Shown here: positions 1 to 10,131 of the stretch, one piece after another
Position numbering within the stretch: the first letter of the stretch is position 1
How the letters are laid out: every line of letters starts with the position of its first letter
Source of the DNA: Leishmania martiniquensis
Taxonomy: Eukaryota > Euglenozoa > Kinetoplastea > Trypanosomatida > Trypanosomatidae
DNA length: 64,000 nt
Direction: 5' to 3'
NCBI RefSeq assembly: GCF_017916325.1
Contig: NC_090163.1
Span: 814,501 to 878,500, forward strand
The notes under the pieces: generated by a model
The model's database searches: none
Seen by the model: only the letters and a program-made list of their open reading frames with translations
What the model was told of the DNA's origin: nothing
Program-made: the position numbers and the translations under genes

Positions 1-1036
1 ACAAGAATATATATATATATATGCGCGGTTCCTATGGAAGGTGGAAGCGGGCGGTGAAGTTTGTATGATGAGGCAGCTCGGCGTTGTCCTTGCAGCTACC
101 ACAGGCGTTGTTTTGACTTCCGATTTCTCTTTCCTGTTTCGCAGCTGATAGGAAGAGGAAGAGGATGGTGGAAGCAGTGACCGAAGCTGTGGCGATAAAA
201 AACGGCCGTGCAACTACCACGGATATCGGGAAACCCGGAGGGGCTTCTGCGGCGCATATTTAGTTGTGTGCAGGAAATGTGGTAGAGATACGGGAGATGT
301 AGAGAGAGCACGAAAGCAGCTGATTGGCGAACAGCAGGCGCTGGCGCGATTTCGACTAGCCAAACAAAGGAGAGAGCCCAGGAAAGGGGCGGCATCCGTG
401 AAGCAGAACAGCGCGAGCTGGATGAGGAGCGAAGCACAGCACCGCTTTCGAAAGTCGGCATAAAAGGCACTGAGGTGCTGAGGTAGCAGTTGGTGTTCGT
501 GCGCACAGTAAAAGGAGCACGAGAGCTTTAATAGGGGACACGCCAAGCGTAGCGCTTCATGGGCCCTTGCTGCTGCTATTCTGTGTTTATGTGTATGTGT
601 ATGTGTGTCTGTTGTGTGATGTGTGTGGCCAAAGAGTTACGACAGACTGAAAGACACGAGATGGTGAATGGTAGAGGGGGGAAGGTGTCTCCTCCTCCCC
701 CGCCTCACGGCGCCGGTCCAACCTCGAGCAACGACAGAAGGCGCTGCATCGTCAAACACCAGCCAAGCATGAGGCTACAACGTGCAGACGGTGCGGCACA
801 CCACAGCTTTATATACATACACTGGTTAGTGACTGCACTGCACGAAACGAGGAGGAGGCTGAGGTGCATAGGCCAGACCCTTTGCCTGGTCAACCCTCCC
901 CCTCTTTCGGCTCCCACTCTCTCACACACAGGGTCGCACTCACGCACATAAGCCGGTGTCTCATTACTAAGCCTTCTCCAGCGCAAGGCAGCAGCAGGTA
1001 AAGTAAGGATAAACGGAAGCGTCAAGACGTGGATCC
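1..1036. other. Gene-free flank downstream of the DPCD gene
   Basis: No frame here looks like a real gene. It holds a short TA run (about 9-22) and a GT-rich stretch (about 585-630). It lies downstream of the minus-strand DPCD gene, so part of it should be that gene's 3' UTR and part the splice-acceptor region of the next gene to the left, outside the window. Confidence 0.6.
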
Positions 1037-1633
1037 CTACTGTTGCTTGCAGTCGGAGTTGCTTTCATCGACGCGCTTTGAGGGCATTGACGCGCGCTCC
1101 TTCCGCGCAGCAGCCTCGGCGGTCAGCACAGAAAGTGGCTTCTTGTATTGGATGATGAGTGTTTGATGCTTCACATCATAGGACAGGTGTGCACTCTCCA
1201 ACGGTATGCGCGCGCGCTCCAGGTCCGGAATATCGAGCCTCTTGAAGTACTTCTTGTTTGACGTGCGCACTACAATCTTACCGACAGTGTCCCCGTCCTC
1301 ACGCTCGATCGCGACAGAAAACACGTCTCTGGGGTACGGGAGATTCCGAATTCGCACCACGTAGTTTTCCTTTGTGTCCTGCCGCACGACCACAGGGCTA
1401 CCGCTCGCTTCTACAATCAAAGTTCGATCCAGGTTGCGTGATGGTGCCTCGGTGCCAACCTCTATCGTCCACTCAGACAAGCCGCCGAGGGAATCGCGGC
1501 TGCGGCGCTTTCTCAGCAGCAGGGCATCTGTCACCACGTCGTACTCCTCAACCATCTCGCTCCCATCGGTGAACTTGGACGTTATCAGCCTACGGTCCCC
1601 GCGTATTACAGACGACCTGGGCTCTGCGAGCAT
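1037..1633 (-). CDS. DPCD: DPCD-family protein
   Basis: 198 residues, close to the usual ~200 of the family, and collinear with animal DPCD over the whole length: an early phrase DGSEMVEEYD (human DGKEMAEEYD), W-x-IEVG, an RKDTK-like VRQDTKENYV, the strongly conserved RIRNLPYPRDVFSV, then VVRTSNKKYFKRLDIPDLER and a tail close to SDCKQQ. DPCD is linked to formation or maintenance of motile cilia (deleted in a mouse primary ciliary dyskinesia model); its biochemical role is not settled. In a flagellate this fits a flagellar role, which is inference. ATG start at 1633; no signal peptide or membrane segment. Confidence 0.93.
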   Translation of the reverse strand: MLAEPRSSVIRGDRRLITSKFTDGSEMVEEYDVVTDALLLRKRRSRDSLGGLSEWTIEVGTEAPSRNLDRTLIVEASGSPVVVRQDTKENYVVRIRNLPYPRDVFSVAIEREDGDTVGKIVVRTSNKKYFKRLDIPDLERARIPLESAHLSYDVKHQTLIIQYKKPLSVLTAEAAARKERASMPSKRVDESNSDCKQQ

Positions 1634-2321
1634 TTTATCGAGCTTGCAGTGCGCAGAGGATACTGAGAAAGGATGGAGCCGTTGAGCACTTCGCCTGTGG
1701 GTACGACAGCTTGATGAAGCGCCCTTGAGCTCGGCCCAACCGTATGCAAGCGCCGTTTTCGTCGGTGTGGAGATGAAGGTCAGCCAAATGAGAAAAAAAA
1801 ACTGCCGCTTTCCGTCGCCCGATGGCGCCCCTGCGCTGTCTATACGAGTGGAAGAGAATGCTGCCCTTTCTTTCGAAAGAGCATATGTGCGGGCGTGGAG
1901 GCGGGTCTCTCCCCCTTCGAGCCCGGTGGCTGCGAGTGCCCCTTCCTCGTCTTGCTTGAATGTGGCTCCTTCGCGAATCGAAGAAATGCCTTCTGCCGGT
2001 AGGAGTGGCAGGCACCTAGGCAGACCGTTTGTTTTCTACGGTGAAGCCAAGCGCGTGAAAGAGAAGGGCGCATAGAGGAGGTGTTAGAGAAGGATGCGGC
2101 CCCTCGACGGTGGGCTGCCCAAGAGGTGTACTGCCCATGGAAGACGAGGAGAACGGCTGGTGTCGCGCGCGCGAACTCCTCCCGCACAAGGGAGGCGGGA
2201 AGGAGAATGAGCCACCTCCGTTCGCACCGGAGAGCTCGCTGAGTCTGCTCGTGCATGAGGCGCCTTGACTTGTGTAAGGGGCTTCCTTTTCTCCCTTGGG
2301 GGATAAGTCGCTTCCTTCCTA
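1634..2321. other. Intergenic, nothing recognisable
   Basis: About 690 bases between two minus-strand genes. It should contain the 3' UTR of the adenylation-ankyrin gene and the splice acceptor of DPCD. Short open frames on both strands look like chance. Confidence 0.55.
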
Positions 2322-5300
2322 CTACTCTGTCGTAGCAGCTTCGCCCACTGCGGGAGCCAAAATATCACACAGTTGCTTGACACGATCGTCCGCCGGATGC
2401 ACACGCCCAGCTATCTCGTGAAGCGTCTCGTACCTCAGATGCGTCTTTTTCCGCGCTAGCCGCTTAAACCGTGCCGTCGCGTTTCCTGAACAGCGCCGCC
2501 ACTTCACGGCGCCGCCGTTCGGCTCTGTCGTCGTGACGGTGGCGACCGCCGCGGAGCTTTTGGTCGCTTTAGAGGCGCAGTGCAACGCCATCTCCTCCAG
2601 TACCGACATGTGCCCATTCAAAACGGCCCAGTGCGCCGGCGTCCGCTGCCACTTGTCTCTCGTGTCAAGCTTCAGATCATATCGGTGGAGAAGACGAGCC
2701 GCTGCAACGTTGCCGCCGCGCGCCGCGAAGTGCAACAGCGACTGCTGACGGGCGTCGCGACAGTGCGCCACGGCCTGGTCGTGGTCTAACAGGCGCTGAA
2801 GAACGGCGGCGGACCTGCTTGACGCCAAATGAGCAGCGGTCACGCCATCCGGCGTCACCGCGGTAAGCCTGGCGCCGTGCTGCAGCAGCACTTCCACCAC
2901 ACGCAATGTCGCCGACTCCTGCTCGAGGGAGCAGCAGCTCGCAACAGCCACGTGCAAGGGTGTAGTACAGCGGTGTTCACGACTGTTATACCCGTTGACG
3001 TTAGCGAGGCCGTTGCGAAGAAGTCGGTCAGCAATGCCGGCGCCTTGCGCGGCAACAACTTCACGAAGAAAGTGATCGGTAGGTGCCTCTGCAGAGCTGA
3101 GAGCTGGCGATGGCGGCAAAGGAAGTGACAACTCTCGCACTGTGTCGCCACTCTCCGGCTTCGACGCACCAATGGAGGAAGCTGCCAGCCATGCCTCGCG
3201 TAGAGCCTGCACATAGTCGCCGAAGCGGGGGTGCTGAAGCAACACGCAGGGCTGAAAACGAGTAGGAAGCCTGCCATGCTCGTCGATTTCGGCTTCGGAG
3301 CCAGCGTTGAGCCCGAGGTACACGGCGCGGCTGACCTTTAGGGCACCAAGCGAGTCACCCCCGGCGTGAAGGTAGTGAGTATCACAATAGACAGGCACAC
3401 CCAGCGCGCATTGCCACACAGAACGCGCGACCCTGCACAACTCATCCTCCTCTCCGATGCAGGGGTCATGCTTTTCCTCGAGATGAGCACCAAGCTCTTC
3501 TCGCTGATCTTGGGCAGCGTCGACGGCAAGCTGGGCGCGGCTGACCTTGCCCGTCGGCGTCTGCGGCAAGGAAGCTTCGCGGGCGAGCAGCAGCCAGCGG
3601 CACGGCACCATGAAGGAGGGCAAGTGGAGCGCGAGCAGCTCCTGCAACGCAGCAACCACGCCAGCCCTGTGTTCTCTCAAGAGTTCCTCACCGACGACAT
3701 CCTTCAGCACAACCGCCGCACCAATGGTTGGCGTGCCTGTCGCTGTTTTCACGCAAAAACAGGCGCACTGAGAAAAAAGTCCCTCTAGTGCTCGCTGAAC
3801 GGTACCCTCCACCTCCTCCAAAGCCACGCGCTGGTCGTTCAACTTTAGTTGACAGTCTCGACGACCTCGCAGCTCCAACTCCCGCCTGCCTCCCTCACCT
3901 GGCGGCGCAAGCCTCCCGATATCCCCGGTGCGAAAGAAGCGCTCTCCAGTGACGGGGTCGTAGCCGAACGGTGACACAGTGCTATCCTCTGCGTATCCAC
4001 AGCACACTTGATCCCCATAAAGGATAACCCCACCGTAATCGTCGCTCGCAGACTCACACAGCTCCCGACGCAATCCATCTTCTGATGTGGAAGAGACCCT
4101 GTCGCTGAGAAGCTCGTCGGATGCAGCAGTCAGCATCTCAATCCGAATCCGTGTACCCACGCCGGGCCCGCACTTCACGTGTTCTGCCCTCGTGCCTGGA
4201 AAAACGCGCCACACCGACTGGTATATGGTGACCTCAGTCACACCGTAGATGTTGTACAGTTCCACCTTATCGGCCCAGAGGCTGATCAGCTCTTGAGACA
4301 TGCGCTCGCCACCAAGAAACACCTTCACCGGAGCGGTCGAGGACGGGAGTAACGACGGCAGATGGCCGGAGGTGGTAAGAGAAGAACAAACCGCTGGAGT
4401 ACTTACCACGTGAGTTGGTTGCGCGCAGACCAGCAGCGACGCAGCCCGGCCGCTGAGAAGGTCCTCCTGAGTGCACGTGTAGAGGGCGCCGTGAGGCGTG
4501 CAGAGCCCCACAAGCATATCCCCAATAGACGGATCGAAGAACGGAGAGGAGAGGCCAAAGAAGCGACAGACTCCATCGACCGCGTTGAGGCCATCCTTGG
4601 CGAAAATGAAGCGCTGCATGTACGCTCTGAGATTTCCCCGTGAAGCTACCACACATTTAGGGTCCCCCGTTGAACCGGAGGTGTACATGTAGTAGGCGAC
4701 GCGATTGTCATCGATCTGCTCCACCGGCAGACGTCCAGGTACGCCGGTACCCGCCTCCGCCACCTCCCGCTCTCCACTCCTTGCGCCGCTCGCTTCCGTC
4801 GAGAGCGCTTCATGAAGCAAGGACGCGACATCTTCGGAGCACAGATTCCAGCGCGGCCTTCGGTGCAGCTCCAGCCGCTGCAGTCGCAAGGGCGGATCGT
4901 CTGGGCGAAACACGCAAAACGACCAGCCTAGGCACAGGCACGCACTTTCTACTAGGCATGCATAGAAGGTTTCTCGACTGTAAATACCAACGTCGCACTC
5001 ATCCTCTAAGCCACCCTCGTCGCCCCATGTGTCGTGCGCTCTGCCCGCAAGAAGTCCCGCCCGCTGGCCATGCGGTGAGGCGACGAATCGCTGCTTCAAC
5101 AGCAACACAAACGCACACCATGTTCTTTTGGTGATGCGCATCTCTCTCATGGCCTCCTCGTTGACATCGACTACACCTCTGCTACCCTGCTGCCGTGACA
5201 CCGTCGAGGAGTCGTCGGGGTGGTGGCGCCGAAGAAGTGCGAACATCACCTCGTCCTCACCGCGCTCTTCCAGAGCTGCGAGTATGCAGGCAGATAGTGT

Positions 5301-5339
5301 GGCGCCATCGCCCACACACCATGCGACGTTCGAGCTCAT
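2322..5339 (-). CDS. NRPS-like adenylation-carrier protein with C-terminal ankyrin repeats
   Basis: 1005 residues, ATG at 5339. Adenylation core motifs in order: YTSGSTGDPK (A3, ~219-228), FFDPSIGDM (A4, ~267-275, with the Asp that in amino-acid-activating domains binds the amino group), NIYGVTEV (A5, ~363-370), FRTGDIGRL (A7, ~469-477), GRRDCQLKLNDQRV (A8, ~492-505) and PTGKVSR (A10, ~595-601, catalytic Lys ~598). A carrier-protein site follows: HAGGDSLGALK with Ser ~663 as predicted phosphopantetheine attachment. Residues ~755-925 form ankyrin-type repeats (CTTPLHVAV, DGVTAAHLAS, QQSLLHFAARGG, QRTPAHWAVLNGH). The A-T order resembles animal AASDH (acyl-CoA synthetase family 4, beta-alanine activating), which instead ends in a PQQ-type propeller. 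The N-terminal ~200 residues are poorly conserved. The carboxylate activated is unknown; an amino acid is inferred from A4. There is no condensation, thioesterase or reductase domain. Confidence 0.88.
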   Translation of the reverse strand: MSSNVAWCVGDGATLSACILAALEERGEDEVMFALLRRHHPDDSSTVSRQQGSRGVVDVNEEAMREMRITKRTWCAFVLLLKQRFVASPHGQRAGLLAGRAHDTWGDEGGLEDECDVGIYSRETFYACLVESACLCLGWSFCVFRPDDPPLRLQRLELHRRPRWNLCSEDVASLLHEALSTEASGARSGEREVAEAGTGVPGRLPVEQIDDNRVAYYMYTSGSTGDPKCVVASRGNLRAYMQRFIFAKDGLNAVDGVCRFFGLSSPFFDPSIGDMLVGLCTPHGALYTCTQEDLLSGRAASLLVCAQPTHVVSTPAVCSSLTTSGHLPSLLPSSTAPVKVFLGGERMSQELISLWADKVELYNIYGVTEVTIYQSVWRVFPGTRAEHVKCGPGVGTRIRIEMLTAASDELLSDRVSSTSEDGLRRELCESASDDYGGVILYGDQVCCGYAEDSTVSPFGYDPVTGERFFRTGDIGRLAPPGEGGRRELELRGRRDCQLKLNDQRVALEEVEGTVQRALEGLFSQCACFCVKTATGTPTIGAAVVLKDVVGEELLREHRAGVVAALQELLALHLPSFMVPCRWLLLAREASLPQTPTGKVSRAQLAVDAAQDQREELGAHLEEKHDPCIGEEDELCRVARSVWQCALGVPVYCDTHYLHAGGDSLGALKVSRAVYLGLNAGSEAEIDEHGRLPTRFQPCVLLQHPRFGDYVQALREAWLAASSIGASKPESGDTVRELSLPLPPSPALSSAEAPTDHFLREVVAAQGAGIADRLLRNGLANVNGYNSREHRCTTPLHVAVASCCSLEQESATLRVVEVLLQHGARLTAVTPDGVTAAHLASSRSAAVLQRLLDHDQAVAHCRDARQQSLLHFAARGGNVAAARLLHRYDLKLDTRDKWQRTPAHWAVLNGHMSVLEEMALHCASKATKSSAAVATVTTTEPNGGAVKWRRCSGNATARFKRLARKKTHLRYETLHEIAGRVHPADDRVKQLCDILAPAVGEAATTE

Positions 5340-5966
5340 TCATGCATTTCTCTCGATGCTGTCCCGATCAGCACCAGTGTATGCTGCCGACGGAAAGAAT
5401 GAACAACGACGAAACGTATGAGCGAGAAAGAAGAGAATATAAGGCGGAAACAGATCGCAGCGCGTCATTCATCTTTCCCTCTCATAGATGCCTGGACTGA
5501 GAGCCGCATCTCTCGGGGTACTTACAGACGTAGTCAAGGGGCGGAGGATAACGTTGGACTTGCAGAGTGTCCATCGTAGCACATCGGCACTGTAGCCTCG
5601 CACTCAAGCTGCTCGCAATCCCACATCTGGAAGTAGAGAGACACTCCTTTCTTGGAATGCACTCACAACATGCTGTCTTCCGTGACGCTGGGTGAGCTGT
5701 TTAGTCCGTTGGTCTCTGGCCTTGCGGAGAGGCGACACACACGACATGAGGTAAAGCATTACGTATCATCTTGGGCCTTTGGGAGGCGAATTAGATCCGG
5801 GAAAAACACTCAAAAGGCGTGGTCTTCTGCGTCGAGGAGATCTCGGGAGAGGCAATGGACAAAGAGAGAAAAGAAGGCAGGCCACTTTCACCTGCTCGCC
5901 TTTCTCCCCCGCCCCCTATTCTCCCCCCCCCCTAAAGCGTTTGTGGGCCGCTGCACTGTATATGCT
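5340..5966. other. Intergenic, nothing recognisable
   Basis: About 630 bases between minus-strand genes, with a C-run near 5925-5935 beside the 3' end of the AC19 gene. No convincing frame or RNA seen. Confidence 0.55.
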
Positions 5967-6380
5967 CTACACTGGCTGTGCAGAAACAGCCATGCGATGC
6001 TGTTCTACCATACACTTATCGAAGCTACTGATTGTGTCGTCACAGATTTCAGCCAGACGCTCCAGGCCGTTAGCCACGGCCTCTACAGCATAGTCGGAAG
6101 CCTGCACATGCAAGAGCATCTTCGCCTCCAGCGGGTGGGGAATCGCGTAGCCAGCGCTCGTCACAGCGGCGTTCTGCATCAGAACATGGCGCAGGGGGTT
6201 TCCTAGGGTGTGATCTTCGTGAGAGAAGGTGACCACAGCCGTGGATTCGTTGTCAGTGATACGCTGCAAATCGATCTGAACCTTCTGCTCCTCTGAGGTG
6301 TCCACCTCATCGCCCTCGTTCATACGCTGGATGTGCTCCTGGTGGAGGATGAAAGCATCGCGGGGGTGTAAAGACGACAT
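5967..6380 (-). CDS. RPAC2: RNA polymerase I and III subunit AC19 (RPAC2)
   Basis: 137 residues from the ATG at 6380; an 8-codon upstream extension would need GTG and is not used. This is the small alpha-like subunit shared by RNA polymerases I and III, pairing with AC40 in the assembly platform. The diagnostic segment is unmistakable: TFSHEDHTLGNPLRHVLMQN (residues ~52-71), followed by AGYAIPHPLEAKMLLHVQ, i.e. the alpha dimerisation fold. Length is in the family range (~110-145). The N-terminal ~45 residues are acidic and variable. Nuclear/nucleolar role follows from the family. Confidence 0.95.
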   Translation of the reverse strand: MSSLHPRDAFILHQEHIQRMNEGDEVDTSEEQKVQIDLQRITDNESTAVVTFSHEDHTLGNPLRHVLMQNAAVTSAGYAIPHPLEAKMLLHVQASDYAVEAVANGLERLAEICDDTISSFDKCMVEQHRMAVSAQPV

Positions 6381-7227
6381 GATAGCCTCTCTCGCTGACT
6401 GCACATGCTAATGTGGGTCGTGAGGCACTGAAATGTTTATCGCTCGCCCTGTTGAAGCTCTTCGGGAAGGAGGCTGGAAAGGATGTGTTGGAGTCCGGGA
6501 GGGGGAATGTGAGGAGGAGCGAAAGAGAGGCAAAGCGCCAAGCCTTCAAGCTTCCTATCCTGGCTTGAGGTCCCAGACGACACCGTGTGGATAGGAGTAA
6601 AAGAGGGAATCAGTATGGAAAAGGGGCAAATCGTCATAGACAGAAATCGCTGAAGGTGCAAGTCCGTCGATCTGACACCACGAGAGATGATGGTGCAGAA
6701 TAGCGGATGCAGGTGCATGCGCGTGTGTACTTGCCTGCTCGACACACGACGTCACCACGTCATTCATCCCTCCCACGCCTCTCCGTATCCGAGTAAGAGC
6801 GCCACGGCCACAGCAGCAACAAAAACAAGAAGTGAGAGAGAGGCGGATAGTTACACCTTAGAGCAAGACGCGCCATCAAGCACGCAGCAGCTTTCGAGCT
6901 ATACACAGAATTTATTACAGCCCTGCGTTCGGGGTAGCAAGGGCCACAAGAAGAGTTGCTGCTTCTTGAGCTGTGATCGTAGCCGCTCTTCGTGAAGGCA
7001 GTGGCGCAACGCCCGAGAAGAAAGGGGTAACCTTGGGAGAAAACAAAAGGGTTACTGCCATGATTAAACGCTGGAGTCGACAGTTGTGTGAAACGTACCT
7101 GTTCTTTTCGTTGGCGCGCAGCTAGCGACTTGTGGACCCGAGATATGCACCTCCCTCCGCCCGCTCCTCCGGCAAGCGAGCTGTGGTTGAGGTGAGCCGT
7201 CGGCCTCCGTACCTTCTCCCCGGTCCC
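6381..7227. other. Intergenic, nothing recognisable
   Basis: About 850 bases between the AC19 start and the Sua5 stop. On the minus strand this is AC19's splice-acceptor region and the 3' flank of the Sua5 gene. Short frames on both strands are unsupported. Confidence 0.55.
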
Positions 7228-8388
7228 TTAGCTGGGGTGTAGTTCAGAAGCAGGTGCGGCCCCATTGCTGAGCACGGCCGTCACGCCCGATGCAGCGCGA
7301 AACAGTCGATCCTCCATCGCGGCCAGCAAATCTTCGTCGTCCTTGCTGTGTGGCCACTCTGAGATGAGTGGAAATACAAGGCTCCTCGCCCCTTCTACCG
7401 TCTCCGTCGCGCGCAGCGCATCGAAGACGGCAAAGCAGCCCTTTTCAGGATTGCCGTCAGGGCTCATGTCGTGGTAGAGGAGGCAGCTCTCTCTTAGTCG
7501 GGATAGGTGCCCATTAAAATCAAGAACAATGGTCTCACTAAGAGGCACAATGTCTTTGCCGCGGCGCACGTAAATCGGCGCATCCGCAGACGCTGTCAGC
7601 ACGACCATACTACCGGGTGTGAGGAGGGACGACGGCACGCGCGGGGAGTAGTGAGTAAGAAGCTGGCCAGGGCTTACCATCGGCGCCTTCATTGGGTCGC
7701 TCATGATTCGCATGTCTCGAATTTCGACACGCGTCTGTGGATACCTATCTGCAATGGAGCGGTGGATCATGCTCACGGTAGTGCGACCCCTGCGCAGCAC
7801 CACTACCGAGTCTTTCGATTCAACCTTCGCTACAGTCGACTCAATGCCGATTGTGCTTTGTCCGCCGTCAATAATTAGCAGCTCCGGGTCTCGAGCAGCT
7901 AAGTCGTCGTAAACGTGCTGCGCGGTCGTCGGGCTTACATGCCCGAAGGTGTTCGCGCTTGGTGCCGCTACAGGAACACCAACCATTTCGAGCAGTTTCA
8001 GCGTTGTCGCATTGTCGGGGATGCGAGCCCCGACGTAGCCAGAGCCGCCTGTAACGCACTCGGGAAGCGACGGATTTGCTTTGCATATGATCGTCAACGG
8101 TCCCGGCCAAAGAGCCGACCCGATTGTGCACGCCAGCTCAGCAGCCCCCTCGTCCCACTTCAGATCCCATAACTTACGCACGCCATCCAGGTCGTACACG
8201 TGACAAATGAGCGGATCGGTAGATGGGCGCCCTTTCACGGTGTAAATTCTCTTGGCAGCACTCTCAATTAGCGCATTGCCACCTAAACCGTAGACAGTTT
8301 CGGTCGGGATGGCGACAAGATTGCCTTGCAATAGGGCATCAGCCGCCCGCCGTAGGTCCTCCGGTGAGGTCCCGATAATTTGAGCCAT
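7228..8388 (-). CDS. SUA5: Threonylcarbamoyl-AMP synthase (Sua5/YrdC)
   Basis: 386 residues from the ATG at 8388 (MAQIIGT...); the frame is open further upstream but only from TTG. The enzyme makes L-threonylcarbamoyl-AMP from threonine, bicarbonate and ATP, the first step of t6A37 formation on ANN-decoding tRNAs. The YrdC core is clear: IPTETVYGLGGNAL (~22-35), KGRPSTDPL, LWPGPLTII, VGARIPDN and APSANTFGHVSPT, with the K-x-R and S-x-N elements of the nucleotide pocket. The C-terminal Sua5 domain is present, introduced by VSPGQLLTHYSPR, the lid linker typical of Sua5 rather than short YrdC. The last ~60 residues are divergent. No obvious targeting signal from the chosen start, so cytosolic is the simplest reading. 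Confidence 0.95.
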   Translation of the reverse strand: MAQIIGTSPEDLRRAADALLQGNLVAIPTETVYGLGGNALIESAAKRIYTVKGRPSTDPLICHVYDLDGVRKLWDLKWDEGAAELACTIGSALWPGPLTIICKANPSLPECVTGGSGYVGARIPDNATTLKLLEMVGVPVAAPSANTFGHVSPTTAQHVYDDLAARDPELLIIDGGQSTIGIESTVAKVESKDSVVVLRRGRTTVSMIHRSIADRYPQTRVEIRDMRIMSDPMKAPMVSPGQLLTHYSPRVPSSLLTPGSMVVLTASADAPIYVRRGKDIVPLSETIVLDFNGHLSRLRESCLLYHDMSPDGNPEKGCFAVFDALRATETVEGARSLVFPLISEWPHSKDDEDLLAAMEDRLFRAASGVTAVLSNGAAPASELHPS

Positions 8389-10131
8389 GAGTTGTCTCCT
8401 CGAAAACAAAGGATACGAGACTGGGGTTCCGCTCGGCGTGACCTCTGCGAAGATGCGCCGAGATGGGCAACTGCTGCGGCTGTAGCACCTCCAAGTACGA
8501 GCTTTCGAGTTGCTAGCCCGCTCGCGAAACAACGAAAAGGTGTAAAGAGAGGCGCGCAAGTCGCGCGCGCGAGGATCTCCAGCGAAGCAACCCTAAGAGG
8601 AAGGAGAACTGCAGATGATGAGCGGATTCGGCTCGTCAGAAGCGATTTGCGCAATAAGCGAAATTTCCACGAAGCGAAAAGTGGTGGCCGCGACGCACTG
8701 TGAGCGAGTATGTGACCATGACACGAGAGAGCGCTCGGTTTCCTACTCGCACGTGTCTTTCCCCTACAGTAGAAAGGGCGGACGCCCTCCCAAAGAGAAT
8801 TCGGCAAGCCGCGCAGGCTGTGCGTGTTCGAAGCCATTTCAAAAACGCGAAAGGGAGTCTGTACGGCTTTTGCCCGTATACTTCTGCTGGCAATCTCTTT
8901 TCCTGTCAGCCTTACGTCCTTATCAGATTAAACGGAGCTGCTGCTTGTGCATAAAAGGGCAAAGGAAATAACGCCAAGAAAACAAAAAACGGAATCACCC
9001 GCCTGTCCTCTGTGTCCGAACACAGTGCATCACGGATTTACACCGAAGACGTTCGCGCATCTGCGTGCTTCTCCCTCTTCCTCGTCCCTCAAAGGCCCGC
9101 GCGCCACTCCACACCCGAAAGAGAAAACGCAGGCGAAAAAAAAAACGCCTCTCACTAGAGGAGCTCACTGCAGAGGAACGCAGAACTCAACTAAAAACAT
9201 TCACACGGTTTGCTGACTTTTTTAAAACGCATACATGCCGTCACGCTATATGCGAACCACACACCCCACTAACAGCACATGGAGGCCCAGACACGAAAGC
9301 CGACCACAAAACTGTTATTTTCAAGTTCAGCGCGTACATTCTGCCATACTACACGAGTGAAGCTCCACTCTGCCCCTGCCTGCCACAGGCGCATCGCGCA
9401 CGTGCGAAGCGGCGGCGGGCACGCCACACAGCAAGGCCAACTCCGTCATCGGGCAACCACCTTGGTCTCGAACTCTACACACCGCTCACTGCACAGGTCG
9501 CCCCACAGTCGCTCCCATGACGCCGGGCGTCACCTGCCGCATCCCTCGGAGTGCGGCTCAGGCTCCCCGTCAGTGAGCAGTGAGGGCCGGGCGAGACACG
9601 CTCGACTCACGTCGGCACGTTGCCTACCACATGGATGGTGCAGCCGCGCCTACTGCCGCAGGTCGCTCCGGGGCAACGCCGCCCAGGACCTCGCCGCCGC
9701 CATCCGTGGCGATACATCACCCTGACCTCCCCACGCCGTGGGCATTTGACCTTGTCGCCGCGAGAAGTGGATCGGCACTGGACAGCATAGCGGCTGCTTG
9801 GCTTCCCTGCGCAGCGATCCGGTGCGGGGCCGCTGAGCTGCCAGGCCCTGAGGTGTCCCCCCTCCCCATCGTCAGGGAGACAGAGTGAAGACACGAAGCG
9901 AAGGAAAAACAGATGAAAGACAGAAAAGCGAAAAAAGCTCCGAAGGAGAATAAAAACAAACGAAACCACATCAAATCTCTAAAGGGAAAAGAATCGAATG
10001 GAAGGCCTTAACATAGGACAAGCCACAATCGATGTTATCGGATTGACCTCCAAGAGCGGAAACAGAAGGATTCAGGTCGGGGTGCGGCTTAAAAAATGAA
10101 CCCACACTACTTGCTGTTCTCGTGAGTGTGC
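8389..10131. other. Intergenic region containing a SIDER-like repeat
   Basis: About 1.74 kb between Sua5 and the DEAD-box helicase, largely the 3' flank of the helicase transcript. A 548-bp dispersed repeat occupies 9339-9886. It is followed by an A-rich stretch (about 9887-9975 on the plus strand). The rest shows no gene. Confidence 0.6.
9339..9886 (+). repeat. SIDER-like dispersed repeat, copy 1
   Basis: 548 bases matched base-for-base without gaps to 29301-29848 (constant offset 19,962) and, in inverse orientation, to 23914-24433 (9837 pairs with 23914, 9341 with 24410). Small frames inside the three copies translate identically, so copies are at or near identity. Copies 1 and 2 also share about 20 bases upstream (about 9318-9338). 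Length, GC-richness, a trailing A-rich segment and 3'-UTR position fit Leishmania SIDER retroposons; I could not verify the 79-base ingi/L1Tc signature, so the class is inferred. Read on the helicase's transcribed strand it has the same orientation as copy 2 on its transcript. No clear target-site duplication. Confidence 0.75.

Noticed and set aside
266..463. Plus-strand 65-residue frame MCRKCGRDTGD... in the left flank
   Set aside because: Against the local direction of transcription, short, and without a family match.
9279..9888. 100-150-residue frames inside the repeat copies (also 23803-24394 and 29319-29850) that look conserved
   Set aside because: They are identical only because the DNA repeat is identical; two frames are equally conserved, no ATG context or family match, and they appear in intergenic positions.
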